From DATJHM01 sp035493895 (GTDB taxonomy: Bacteria; Chloroflexota; Ktedonobacteria; Ktedonobacterales; Ktedonobacteraceae), in the NCBI GenBank assembly GCA_035493895.1, contig DATJHM010000313.1:1-64000 (forward strand): a stretch of 64,000 nucleotides of DNA, given 5' to 3'. Position 1 is the stretch's first letter. Each line of letters begins with the position of its first letter. Shown here one piece after another: positions 36,501 through 44,035 of this stretch. The notes beneath the pieces were generated by a model that saw nothing but the letters and a program-made list of their open reading frames with translations, searched no databases and was not told the DNA's origin. The position numbers and the translations under genes are program-made.

Positions 36501-36744
36501 CATCCGGTCGTTCTTTCTCGATCACCTTCTCGACAAAGAAGGCATTGACGGGCAGAAAGTAGACCTGATCAGCCAGCAGCTTTGAGGTCTGAATAGTTGC
36601 AATATTTGGATTGACCAGGATCGTCGAAATCCCCTCTTCGCGCAATGCTTTGAGAGCCTGTGAGCCCGAATAATCGAACTCACCGGCCTGACCAATCTTC
36701 AGGGCCCCCGCCCCCAGAACCAAGACTTTGCGTAGCGTGTTCAC
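33556..36744 (-). CDS. carB: Carbamoyl-phosphate synthase large subunit
   Basis: 1062 residues from GTG 36744, exactly the family length. Makes carbamoyl phosphate from bicarbonate, ammonia (channelled from CarA) and two ATP. Two homologous ATP-grasp halves are seen: 'VLVLGAGALKIGQAGEFDYS' at the start and 'VVVLGSGPYRIGSSVEFDWT' near residue 560, followed by an MGS-like allosteric domain from about 930. The GTG follows the carA stop by one base. A longer ATG start (36777) would overlap carA by 32 bases and is less likely. The first half reads GAGALKIG where many have GSGPIVIG. Confidence 0.96.
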   Translation of the reverse strand: MNTLRKVLVLGAGALKIGQAGEFDYSGSQALKALREEGISTILVNPNIATIQTSKLLADQVYFLPVNAFFVEKVIEKERPDGILLSFGGQTALNCGIELHKQGVLEKYNVQVLGTPISAIILTEDRQEFAEHLHGIHIPTPQSHSSETLADALNIAKEIGFPVMVRAGFALGGQGSGIARNVEELEHIVNGALAFAPQVLIEQYLHHYKEVEYEVVRDSFDNCITVCNMENMDPLGIHTGESVVLAPSQTLTNTEYHMLRSASITIVRSLGIVGECNVQYALDPKSSAFYVIEVNARLSRSSALASKATGYPLAYVAAKLALGYSLTELTNRVTGVTQACFEPSLDYLVVKIPRWDLEKFKGVDKTIGTGMKSVGEVMGIGRTFEEAFQKAIRMLDLDFEGATSEKAFANEGSTEEIIAQYLYTPTPKRMFALALALRNGMSVEEISEVTGIDPWFLLRIQHIVNTERLLRDEKDLSLRTLTACKQIGMSDKRIGQLVDKSGLEVRTLRKELGIVPSIFQIDTLAGEFPSDTNYLYLTYNGQHNDVEPLGTDGVVVLGSGPYRIGSSVEFDWTSVSTVEALKKYNKRSIVINCNPETVSTDYDTSDRLYFEELTFERIADICDFEQPYGTIVSVGGQTPNNRARALHGYGIPILGTDVANIDRAEDRGKFSHLLDTLGIHQPAWDVFSTTEEAIRFAERVSYPVLVRPSYVLSGNAMNVCNTEAELVRYTREAAAVSPEHPVTVTKFFQKVKEIELDAVAQHGEVKAFVISEHIENAGVHSGDATIVLPPQTLNEETQGKIKEVGYAIARALEITGPFNIQFLAKDNQVYVIEVNLRASRTFPFISKVTGVNFIELFVDALFQPEVQFVAMPALNFTTVKAPQFSFSRLSGADPILSVEMASTGEVACFGEDLEEAYLKAIIATGGHIPQKGIFISLGGDDKKANFLESARLLATLGVPLYATEKTAAFLHAHDIEATMLYKMHEQRTPNVLSYFRDHKIDLAINVVDRYSQKEVDDDYALRRFAIDFNIPLITKIKQARLFTRAIVQKDLATVPIKSWNEY

Positions 36745-36745
36745 T

Positions 36746-37867
36746 TTAGCTTCTAACCTTTTCCAAGAAGTAGTCAAAAATCCACTCAGTATCTAACGGT
36801 CCCGGAGCAGCCTCGGGATGGAATTGCACCGAGAGGAAAGGATATTCTGTGTGGCGCATCCCCTCATTGCTGCCATCATTGAGATTGGTAAACCAGGGCT
36901 CAAAGCCTTCCGGTAATTTTCCCACCGCAAATCCGTGATTTTGCGTGGTGATATAGCAGCGTTTCGTGCCATGCAGGATACAGGGCTGATTCTGGCTACG
37001 ATGACCAAACTTGAGGCGATAGGTCTCTCCCCCGGCAGCCAGGGTCAGCAATTGATGTCCCAGGCAGATCCCAAGCGTCGGGATTTTGCGCTCAAGGGCC
37101 GTGCGGATCGTCTGGATTGTTTTCTGCGGCATCTCGGGGTTGCCGGGTCCATTGGAGATCACAATGCCATCGAAAGAGAAATCACGAGAGGAAGAGAAGA
37201 GATCATAATTCCAGGGAACAGTGATCACCCGAACATTGCGTGCGCGCAGGCAGCGGGTAATATTATGTTTTGCGCCACAGTCGATCAGCACGATCGTCTT
37301 GTCGCCGCTCCCCTCCTGTTGCACATGATCCGTCGAGACATTCGCAACCAGATTATCATTATTGGGATCATAGAAAGGAATATCCTGTTGGAAGACGATT
37401 TTCGCCAGCATCGTGCCATGTTTGCGAATGTGCTGAGTCAGCAAGCGTGTATCTTTTACTTCCAGAGCGGGAATATGAGAATGATGGAGCCAGTCGCCGA
37501 GATTCATAATACTTTGAGAGTGAGAAGGAGTATCAATATAATTAGAGACAATAAGACCATTGATATGAATTTTATCATCTTCCCACCAGGAACGATCAGC
37601 GACCCCATAATTGCCCATAATCGGATACGTCATCACGAGAATTTGCCCGCTATACGAGGCATCCGTTAATGCTTCGGGATAGCCAACCATGCCAGTACTA
37701 AACACCACCTCACCGGCTGCCGCGCCCTCAAAGCCAAACGAACGACCTTCGAAACGCATGCCATCTTCAAGAACCAGGTAACCATAGGTGGCGGGTTCGC
37801 TGGTGGGAGCCGTCGTCTGTGAGCCAGCTATTTCAGCCAGCTCGTCCGGTAAGAGCGTATTATGCAT
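36746..37867 (-). CDS. carA: Carbamoyl-phosphate synthase small (glutaminase) subunit
   Basis: 373 residues. Hydrolyses glutamine and passes ammonia to CarB. N-terminal domain 'LVLEDGMRFEGRSFGFEGAA' AGEVVFSTGMVGYPEALTD; class I amidotransferase nucleophile in TLGICLGHQLL; catalytic His near the end in VQFHPEAAPGP. ATG 37867 has AAAGGAT 7 bases upstream; a longer frame (37942) is unsupported. The gene begins 90 bases downstream of pyrB. Confidence 0.96.
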   Translation of the reverse strand: MHNTLLPDELAEIAGSQTTAPTSEPATYGYLVLEDGMRFEGRSFGFEGAAAGEVVFSTGMVGYPEALTDASYSGQILVMTYPIMGNYGVADRSWWEDDKIHINGLIVSNYIDTPSHSQSIMNLGDWLHHSHIPALEVKDTRLLTQHIRKHGTMLAKIVFQQDIPFYDPNNDNLVANVSTDHVQQEGSGDKTIVLIDCGAKHNITRCLRARNVRVITVPWNYDLFSSSRDFSFDGIVISNGPGNPEMPQKTIQTIRTALERKIPTLGICLGHQLLTLAAGGETYRLKFGHRSQNQPCILHGTKRCYITTQNHGFAVGKLPEGFEPWFTNLNDGSNEGMRHTEYPFLSVQFHPEAAPGPLDTEWIFDYFLEKVRS

Positions 37868-37957
37868 TTTTTTATCCTTTGCTTCAATTTTATGGAGAGG
37901 GTGCTCAAGCTCATCATACCTGAGCACCCATGATAGACTCACAGTATAAACACGTAA

Positions 37958-38950
37958 CTAGGCACGTCCAAGGATAAGTGCCAGCAACGCCATACGCACA
38001 TACATCCCATTGCGGATTTGAGAGCGTAGATAGACCGCACGAGGGTCCGCATCAACGGAGGGATCAATCGTCCCAACGCGCGGAAGCGGATCCAGCAGGA
38101 TCATATCTGGAGACGCATACTCTTTCAGCAATTGTGGCGTAACTATCACCTGCTCGCGCATCAGGCCCTGATAATCATCCCCGGCAGCCAGACGTTCGCG
38201 CTGAATGCGGGTCCAATACCAGAAATTACATGTCTTCGGGATATCTTTTTCAGAAGATATCTCAATCAAGCGGATGCCGCGCTCCTCAAAAGCAGCGAGT
38301 TCGGCAGGCGCGAGGCGCAAGCGTTCGGAGGCAAGTAAATAGATGGTGTTCCCCCGAAACAGAGAGAGGCCACGTATCAGCGAGTGCAACGTACGGCTAT
38401 TTGCCAGGTCGCCCGCAACCAGGCCAGTAAGATAATCGAGGCGGCCAAACTGCTCATACAAAGTAAAGAGATCGAGCAGCGTCTGCGTTGGATGCTCATT
38501 ATTGCCATCGCCCGCGTTGATCACAGGGATAAACTCTGCCGCTTGCGCCGCTTGAAGCGCGGCCCCAGGCACGGAATGGCGTAGCACTAACGCATTTGAG
38601 TAGGCCTCAAAGACGCGAATAGTGTCCTCAAAGGATTCACCTTTTGAGACCGAAGAGACGATCTCCGGATTCTGAATTTCCAGCGTCTGCCCACCCAGGC
38701 GTTTCACTGCGGCTGCAAACGAGCCAAATGTGCGACTGGAAGGCTCAAAGAAGAGCAGAGCAACGACCAATCCCTCAAGGATATGCGATGGTTCATTATA
38801 CAGCGCAAGCTGTTTCATCTGGCGTGCAAGAGAAAACACCGTATGCAGATCACTTGCAGAAAACTGATCGAGAGAAACGATATCCTTACCGTGAAAGTCC
38901 CCTTGAATATGTGCGACAGCATCATTCAAACGAGGTAGAACGTACTGCAT
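37958..38950 (-). CDS. pyrB: Aspartate carbamoyltransferase catalytic subunit
   Basis: 330 residues. Forms carbamoyl aspartate, the first committed pyrimidine step. Carbamoyl-phosphate loop reads FFEPSSRTFGSF (usual STRT has become SSRT); the 80s-loop Lys is in SKGESFEDTIRVFEAYSNAL; HPTQTLLDLFTLYEQFG and 'MILLDPLPRVGTIDPSVDAD' are also typical. No pyrI is present, and pyrC, which often follows, is absent. First gene of the operon; GGAGGATCT precedes the ATG. Confidence 0.95.
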   Translation of the reverse strand: MQYVLPRLNDAVAHIQGDFHGKDIVSLDQFSASDLHTVFSLARQMKQLALYNEPSHILEGLVVALLFFEPSSRTFGSFAAAVKRLGGQTLEIQNPEIVSSVSKGESFEDTIRVFEAYSNALVLRHSVPGAALQAAQAAEFIPVINAGDGNNEHPTQTLLDLFTLYEQFGRLDYLTGLVAGDLANSRTLHSLIRGLSLFRGNTIYLLASERLRLAPAELAAFEERGIRLIEISSEKDIPKTCNFWYWTRIQRERLAAGDDYQGLMREQVIVTPQLLKEYASPDMILLDPLPRVGTIDPSVDADPRAVYLRSQIRNGMYVRMALLALILGRA

Positions 38951-39126
38951 AGATCCTCCAGAGCGCAGATTAGCGTGCTGCGCGTTAAATGCCGTTCTCG
39001 ACAGGTTGACAGGTCATCCCTTACTCGCGCCTTGCTCAAGAAGAGTAGCAGGGAGAGCGTCAGAGAATGAGAGCGAGCTTCAGCTTCAAACATCTGCTAA
39101 TGTAGTAATTACGGCCTGCCCATGTT

Positions 39127-39163
39127 AAAAAAAAACCTCACCCCCGAATTCAATGGGGTGAGG
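39127..39163 (-). terminator. Strong terminator/attenuator in the pyr leader
   Basis: A 9-bp perfect stem, CCTCACCCC (39136-39144) with GGGGTGAGG (39155-39163), followed on the - strand by T9. It lies between the promoter at 39345-39374 and pyrB (start 38950). Just before it, GGAAGAA tgct TTCTTCC (39161-39178) can form a hairpin sharing the first bases of the terminator stem, so the two may be mutually exclusive. Reading through it would be required to express pyr, hence a likely attenuator. Confidence 0.7.
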
Positions 39164-39308
39164 AAGAAAGCATTCTTCCTGGCCAAACAGCACTGGGCCC
39201 GTCATACAAATATTGGGAACAACATACCTCTGGAAAGATCGAGACCTGAGATATGTGCCAGATTTTTGTAAACGCGAGCATGGTAGTAAAGAGCCTTTTC
39301 CAGTGCAT
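39150..39308 (-). CDS. Possible pyr leader peptide (uORF)
   Basis: A 52-codon frame begins with ATG 39308 (MHWKRLFTTMLAFTKIW) and its TGA falls in the loop of the terminator at 39127-39163. This layout recalls the E. coli pyrBI leader, where translation close behind polymerase prevents terminator folding. There is no good ribosome site before 39308; an internal ATG at 39278 has AAAAGG about 12 bases upstream. The arrangement could be chance. Confidence 0.3.
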   Translation of the reverse strand: MHWKRLFTTMLAFTKIWHISQVSIFPEVCCSQYLYDGPSAVWPGRMLSSSPH

Positions 39309-39344
39309 GAATATATAAGGAAATGTGTGTACCAAATTGTTAGA

Positions 39345-39374
39345 AGTATACAGTACATCTTCCCGGAAAGTCAA
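39345..39374 (-). promoter_or_regulatory. Promoter of the pyr operon
   Basis: On the - strand TTGACT (39374-39369), 18-base spacer, TATACT (39350-39345). Transcription would start near 39338, giving about 210 bases of leader before the terminator and about 390 before pyrB. Confidence 0.65.
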
Positions 39375-39399
39375 GTGCAAAAAATTGGCATTTCATTGG

Positions 39400-39432
39400 C
39401 GAGGCCATAGACACACTGTACATATGGCCTCG
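39400..39432 (-). terminator. Hairpin downstream of the FKBP gene
   Basis: A 10-bp perfect stem (39400-39409 with 39423-39432) 36 bases after the FKBP stop. A T6 lies about 20 bases further on rather than directly behind it. Confidence 0.5.
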
Positions 39433-39467
39433 TTTACGAAGGACTGCCATAAGCGCCGGTGACGCGA

Positions 39468-40238
39468 TTATTGTACAGTCACCAATGAGACATCGAAAAT
39501 CAACGTCGCATTTGCAGGGATATTCGAGCCCTGAGGAGGTTGGTCGCCATAGGCCAATGCTGGAGGGAGAATCAGGCGTCGCGATCCACCCGCTTTCATA
39601 CCAATCAGACCCTCATCCCAGCCCTTAATGACCTGGCCCTGACCAAGTGTCACGTTGATAGGCTGACCACCTCGATCATAGGAACTATCGAACTTCTGAC
39701 CTGTGCTTTGCACCCAGCCTGTGTACTGTACATACACCGTACTACCACTCTGAGCAGTGGCCCCAACGCCCACTTTTGTATCAATATACTCCAGCCCATC
39801 CGCCAACTTATGCACAGTTCCGCTTACAGCCGGTGGTGTAGCGGGACCAGCCGAGGGGGTTGGCGAACCAGCAGTCACAGTCTGCATACCATGAGCAATC
39901 GCCGTCGCTTCGGTCTTGGCACTTGCCGTCGCCTGGGCATTAGCAGTTGCAGAGGCTACCGCTGCGGTAGCCGCACTGGCGGTAGATTTGGCGCGGGCCG
40001 TCGCCGTACTATGGAGATCATTGACCTTTGTAGCTGCGGCTTGCTGCGCTGCGGTATAACGCTGAAATTCCAGGATACCTGCGATAGCAAGAATAATCAG
40101 TACAACGGTAATGATCGTCGTCGTTATCAGTAATCGCCTCTTGCGTCGACGCGCCAGACGCTCCAGACGATCTTGCTGACGTTGACCCGGACGTCGTCCA
40201 GATAGATTATCTTTCTGTCCCTTGTCAGTTTGTGTCAT
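39468..40238 (-). CDS. Membrane-anchored FKBP-type peptidyl-prolyl isomerase
   Basis: 256 residues. A basic cytoplasmic N-terminus (ERLARRRKRR) is followed by a membrane helix at about 34-56, then a low-complexity Ala/Thr/Ser linker (about 65-140, 'STATARAKSTASAATAAV'), and an FKBP domain (165-256) with VQYTGWVQSTGQKFDSSYDR, GQVIKGWDEGLIGMKAGG and 'LILPPALAYGDQPPQGSNIP'. It should catalyse prolyl isomerisation outside the membrane, helping fold exported proteins. The linker probably spans the cell wall or envelope. Own hairpin downstream; monocistronic. Confidence 0.92.
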   Translation of the reverse strand: MTQTDKGQKDNLSGRRPGQRQQDRLERLARRRKRRLLITTTIITVVLIILAIAGILEFQRYTAAQQAAATKVNDLHSTATARAKSTASAATAAVASATANAQATASAKTEATAIAHGMQTVTAGSPTPSAGPATPPAVSGTVHKLADGLEYIDTKVGVGATAQSGSTVYVQYTGWVQSTGQKFDSSYDRGGQPINVTLGQGQVIKGWDEGLIGMKAGGSRRLILPPALAYGDQPPQGSNIPANATLIFDVSLVTVQ

Positions 40239-40373
40239 GCAGACAAATCTCTCCTCCTACACAAAACATAATCATTGCAGGTCGAGGTTACCATCAACCA
40301 CACATTTTGGCAAGAGTTCACGACATTCATCGACAAAAATTTGTATGGCAGGTCGTGGCGATGAGGGTTGGTC

Positions 40374-40400
40374 TGGGCGGAGACAAGCCCCACCGCTACG
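40374..40400. repeat. Dispersed repeat fragment
   Basis: 'gggcggagacaagccccacc' then 'gctacg' is a variant of the GGGCGCAGACAAGCCGCGC...CTACG family. The remaining 40239-40453 gap shows nothing else recognisable. Confidence 0.55.
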
Positions 40401-40453
40401 ATTTGCATGCGGCCGATGGAAAATTTGGCGCTTACCGGCAAGCAATCTTTGCC

Positions 40454-40482
40454 TTGACATCGATTCACCTCCGACTTATACT
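40454..40482 (+). promoter_or_regulatory. Promoter of dgoD
   Basis: Consensus TTGACA (40454-40459), 17-base spacer, TATACT (40477-40482); leader of about 150 bases before ATG 40641. Confidence 0.7.
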
Positions 40483-40640
40483 TTTTTCGCATTACTCAGT
40501 TCGAGAACGATCTTCCTATCACACGTGAAAGCAATTCTCGTGAGGGTATTGCGAATTTCGCCCCACACGTTATGCCCATAGGACACAGACACAGGGTGTG
40601 CCTCATTTGTACCCATAGAACATCCAGAGAAGGAGTCGCT

Positions 40641-41789
40641 ATGAAGATCACGGCGATAGAGTTGTTTCAAGTCCCACCACGCTGGCTATTCCTTAAAGTA
40701 TCGACCGATGCCGGTTTCAGTGGCTGGGGAGAGCCAATCGTGGAAGGACATGCTCGTACCACCGCGGCCGCTGTCGAAGAGGCCAGCAAATACCTTATCG
40801 GCAAAGATCCGACCCATATCGAAGATATCTGGCAAACGCTGTATCGTGCTCGCTTTTACCGGGGTGGCCCGATTATGATGAGCGCGATGGCGGGCATTGA
40901 CCAGGCGTTATGGGATATCAAAGGGAAACAGCATGGCGTCCCTATTTATGAGCTTTTAGGCGGGCCTGTACGAGAAAAGATACGGATCTATGGCTGGATC
41001 GGGGGAGATAATCCCGCTGACGTCGCGGAGGCCGCCAAACGACGCGCCGAGACCGGTTTTACGGCGGCAAAGATGAATGCTGCAAGCCAGATGAATTATA
41101 TTGACTCGTTCACGATGATTGACGAGATTGTCGCACGCGTGGCAAGCGTGCGTGAGGCGACCGGACGCAATTTCGATATCGCGATCGACTTTCATGGACG
41201 TGTCCATAAAGCGATGGCAAAAATGATCGCCAAAGAGCTTGAGCCTCTCCATCCCTTCTTTCTGGAAGAGCCTGTCCTCCCGGAAAATGGGGATGCGCTA
41301 CGCGAAATTGCCCGGCATACGACGATTCCCATCGCAACAGGTGAACGGCTATACTCACGCTGGGATTTCAAACAGCTTCTCCAGGATGGCTCCGTAGCGA
41401 TTATTCAGCCGGACCTCTCGCACGCAGGCGGCATTTCTGAGGTCAAAAAAATCGCGACGATGGCTGAAACCTACGATGTCGCCCTCGCGCCTCACTGCCC
41501 GCTAGGGCCGATTGCGCTGGCTGCCTGTCTCCAGATCGATGCCTGCACGCCCAATATGCTGATCCAGGAGACAAGCCTGAATATTCATTATAATCAGAAC
41601 GGCGATCTTCTCGATTATCTGGCGGACCCCACTGTTTTCGCCTATAGCGATGGCTCTATCCAGGTGCCACAGGGACCGGGGCTCGGCATTACGATTAACG
41701 AAGAGGCGGTACGACAGGCAGCGAAAATAGGCCACGATTGGTCTAATCCTGTCTGGCGTACCAGCGACGGAACGATTGCGGAGTGGTAA
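40641..41789 (+). CDS. dgoD: D-galactonate dehydratase-type enolase-superfamily enzyme
   Basis: 382 residues, the same length as E. coli DgoD, and alike end to end: PPRWLFLKVSTDAGFSGWGEP, YRGGPIMMSAMAGIDQALWD, 'IAIDFHGRVHKAMAKMIAKE', LEPLHPFFLEEPVLPEN, 'IIQPDLSHAGGISEVKKIAT', APHCPLGPIALAACLQID, and a final NPVWRTSDGTIAEW. Metal ligands D, E, E and the catalytic His in APHCPLG are in place. It dehydrates D-galactonate to 2-keto-3-deoxygalactonate. GAAGGAG precedes ATG 40641 by 6 bases. Other dgo genes (kinase, aldolase) are not adjacent; a decayed sugar-permease end lies just downstream. Confidence 0.93.
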   Translation: MKITAIELFQVPPRWLFLKVSTDAGFSGWGEPIVEGHARTTAAAVEEASKYLIGKDPTHIEDIWQTLYRARFYRGGPIMMSAMAGIDQALWDIKGKQHGVPIYELLGGPVREKIRIYGWIGGDNPADVAEAAKRRAETGFTAAKMNAASQMNYIDSFTMIDEIVARVASVREATGRNFDIAIDFHGRVHKAMAKMIAKELEPLHPFFLEEPVLPENGDALREIARHTTIPIATGERLYSRWDFKQLLQDGSVAIIQPDLSHAGGISEVKKIATMAETYDVALAPHCPLGPIALAACLQIDACTPNMLIQETSLNIHYNQNGDLLDYLADPTVFAYSDGSIQVPQGPGLGITINEEAVRQAAKIGHDWSNPVWRTSDGTIAEW

Positions 41790-41802
41790 GTCTGTTGTCT
41801 CT

Positions 41803-41868
41803 CTAGCCTTTGACAGCGCCAGCCGTCAGACCGCTTACGAGCTGGCGCTGGAAAACGGTGAAGAGAAT
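41803..41868 (-). pseudogene. C-terminal remnant of a carbohydrate ABC transporter permease
   Basis: The - strand encodes ILFTVFQRQLVSGLTAGAVKG then a stop, which is the characteristic C-terminus of MalG-type sugar permeases (FQRxxVxGLTAGAVKG). Upstream of this the frame loses similarity at once, so only about 21 residues survive. It sits 14 bases after the dgoD stop, convergent with it, and marks a deletion that removed a sugar transporter. Confidence 0.75.
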
Positions 41869-41989
41869 GCAGAAATGTCGGGATTCAAGATCCTTATTAC
41901 TTTTCTCGTGTGTTTCGCAAAATCATGAGGCAATCGCCATCCGAATATCGCAAGGTCAAAAAAGGGTAGAGTATAGCGGGATTGGGTGG

Positions 41990-44023
41990 TCAGGTCGGGT
42001 AGACTTCGATCTGTGCGCGGTGAAAAACAGCGTCTGGCGTACGAATTGAGAGGGAGAGCCGCCATTTTCCGCTCATGCTGAAGTTGCCGTTTCCAGTGAA
42101 ATTACCTTTCTCGTCAGGCCGCAAATGCACGGTGACGATGCCCATATCCATACCCGGTTGCGTGGCATCGATGGATATGGTCAGTTGGGACGCTGAGATA
42201 GACGGTTGCTTGAGAATATGGAGAGTGAACGCATTTGGCCCCTGATGATTTGGACTCACGGTGAGCATTGCGGTAAACAGTCCATCTGTCGTTTGTATTG
42301 TCTGCACCACTGGCCGGGCTGATCCAGAGGAGCGCGCAAACGAATCTCCAGCTGGCTGAAGAAGTGCCGCTGGTAATAGCGTGCCTGCAAATATACTCAA
42401 AAGGCCGCTACAGAGCAGAACCGCGATGCCCAGCAACGCTTCCCAGCGCAAGATGCCGATCAACAGGCCAGTCTTTTGTTGGAGAGAGCGCTCCAGTGCC
42501 GTTACATCCTTCGCGATCATTTGCAGTGGCACGACTTCTTTTTCTTCTTGTTGCCCGATTGCAAGTGCTTGCTTGTATTTTTCATAGTGCTTTTTCAAGT
42601 GAGGACGAAGCCAGAAGACATGCACAGCACTGCTACAGATCATCAGCATCACCAGGAGCGTCTTGCTCAGCAGGATACAGCCGTACGCAGTGGTAAATAG
42701 TTGCGACCACGTGGGCAAATGTATTGCGGCATTCGAAGGACCGCTGATAGCCATAAGAATTACGCCAGTGAGCGCAAGGGGCGAATAGCGCGACAAGAGC
42801 GTAAGGAGAGGCTGCACCTGCTTCTCGAACGGCTTGCCACGTAAAACCGGGAGATAGGCGACCACCAGATAGAATATCCCCCCGACCCACAACGACGCGG
42901 CGAGCAGATGGAGCCAGTCGATCAGGACAGAGCCGACCACAATATCGCCATCGACAGCAGCAGCATGCCCTGAAAGCGTCACCGCGATCAGTAAAATCAG
43001 GCCGAGTCCAAGCTGTAACCAGGGAGATAGCGCTGTTAGCCAGGAGGGGAAACGCTTGAGAAACTGTCCCCCGGTCAGCACCAGCACCAGCACCAGCACG
43101 ATTTCACGGATACTCCAGTAGGTGCCAAAAGGAGGATTCGCGATGCATTGCCACAGCAGAGAAGGAGCAAGCGCGGATAGCCATTGCCCACCCGTCAGGG
43201 CGAGCGTCTGACTCAGCAGAATGCCGCTATTGGCGACCAGGAGCAAGAGCAAGATGGGAATAGCCAGAACGTGTTCAAAGTAGCGCCTGACTTCGCGATC
43301 AAGCGCGAGCAATTCCAGATCTTTGATCTCCGTCAATTCGCAGACGAAAATTACCCAGAGTTGCACACCCACCCAGAAAACGATGCCAGCCTCAAATAGC
43401 GTAGCCATCAGACCACTGAAGATGGTGGAGAAATCCAGCGAATTCGTCGTTTCGAGCGTATCATCAATAATCGGAGGAGCTGGCAAGGTGCCTTTATAAG
43501 TGGGGACAGTTCCGTCCGGTTCGGCTACCGTAAAGAGAAACGAGTCGCTTGCAATGTGGCCATCGACGGTCGACTGCGTACGATAGAAAACGAGATAGAC
43601 GCCCGGAGAAAGATTCGGCTTGAGCGAGAGATCCATCTCCCTGGCATTGTTTGCATTGACAGACGCGTTTTGCAGATCAACACGCGTCTCCTCGCCCGTC
43701 ACACCCTGCGTAGAGCTTTTGGGGAGCAGAACGACCGAGGACGTTGAGAAAGGAGGATTCAGATTTTCGCTGAACCACATCTGAATCCTCGCTGGTGGGC
43801 TCTTGAGCACAACGCCAATGGAGGGATCAGAGCGCACAAGGACTGCATGGGCCTGGGCATTCAATGGGAAGGCAAGCATCCCACAAATTGCAAGCAACCA
43901 TGCACTTATAGCAAGCAAAAACGGAGCCTTTTTGCGCCTCTTTTGTCGCTTATAGCTGCCAGACAGTGTATGGATATTTCTTTCCATGCTTTGAACCGCT
44001 ACTTTCCCTTTGCGCGCTCTCAT
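41990..44023 (-). CDS. CopC-CopD fusion, copper resistance membrane protein
   Basis: 677 residues. A signal/anchor helix (about 32-56) precedes the CopC domain: first His in QAHAVLVRSDPSIGVVL, 'PARIQMWFSENLNPPFSTSS', and a second His in TVDGHIASDSFLFTV. From about 190 to 560 come eight or so membrane helices of the CopD type ('WLHLLAASLWVGGIFYLVVA', 'RYSPLALTGVILMAISGPSN'). The C-terminal ~110 residues form an extra beta-rich domain like those found after CopD/YtkA modules. It should bind and move copper at the membrane. Starts 12 bases after the multicopper oxidase stop, with AAGGA before the ATG: one operon. Confidence 0.92.
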   Translation of the reverse strand: MRARKGKVAVQSMERNIHTLSGSYKRQKRRKKAPFLLAISAWLLAICGMLAFPLNAQAHAVLVRSDPSIGVVLKSPPARIQMWFSENLNPPFSTSSVVLLPKSSTQGVTGEETRVDLQNASVNANNAREMDLSLKPNLSPGVYLVFYRTQSTVDGHIASDSFLFTVAEPDGTVPTYKGTLPAPPIIDDTLETTNSLDFSTIFSGLMATLFEAGIVFWVGVQLWVIFVCELTEIKDLELLALDREVRRYFEHVLAIPILLLLLVANSGILLSQTLALTGGQWLSALAPSLLWQCIANPPFGTYWSIREIVLVLVLVLTGGQFLKRFPSWLTALSPWLQLGLGLILLIAVTLSGHAAAVDGDIVVGSVLIDWLHLLAASLWVGGIFYLVVAYLPVLRGKPFEKQVQPLLTLLSRYSPLALTGVILMAISGPSNAAIHLPTWSQLFTTAYGCILLSKTLLVMLMICSSAVHVFWLRPHLKKHYEKYKQALAIGQQEEKEVVPLQMIAKDVTALERSLQQKTGLLIGILRWEALLGIAVLLCSGLLSIFAGTLLPAALLQPAGDSFARSSGSARPVVQTIQTTDGLFTAMLTVSPNHQGPNAFTLHILKQPSISASQLTISIDATQPGMDMGIVTVHLRPDEKGNFTGNGNFSMSGKWRLSLSIRTPDAVFHRAQIEVYPT

Positions 44024-44035
44024 GATCGTCCTTCA

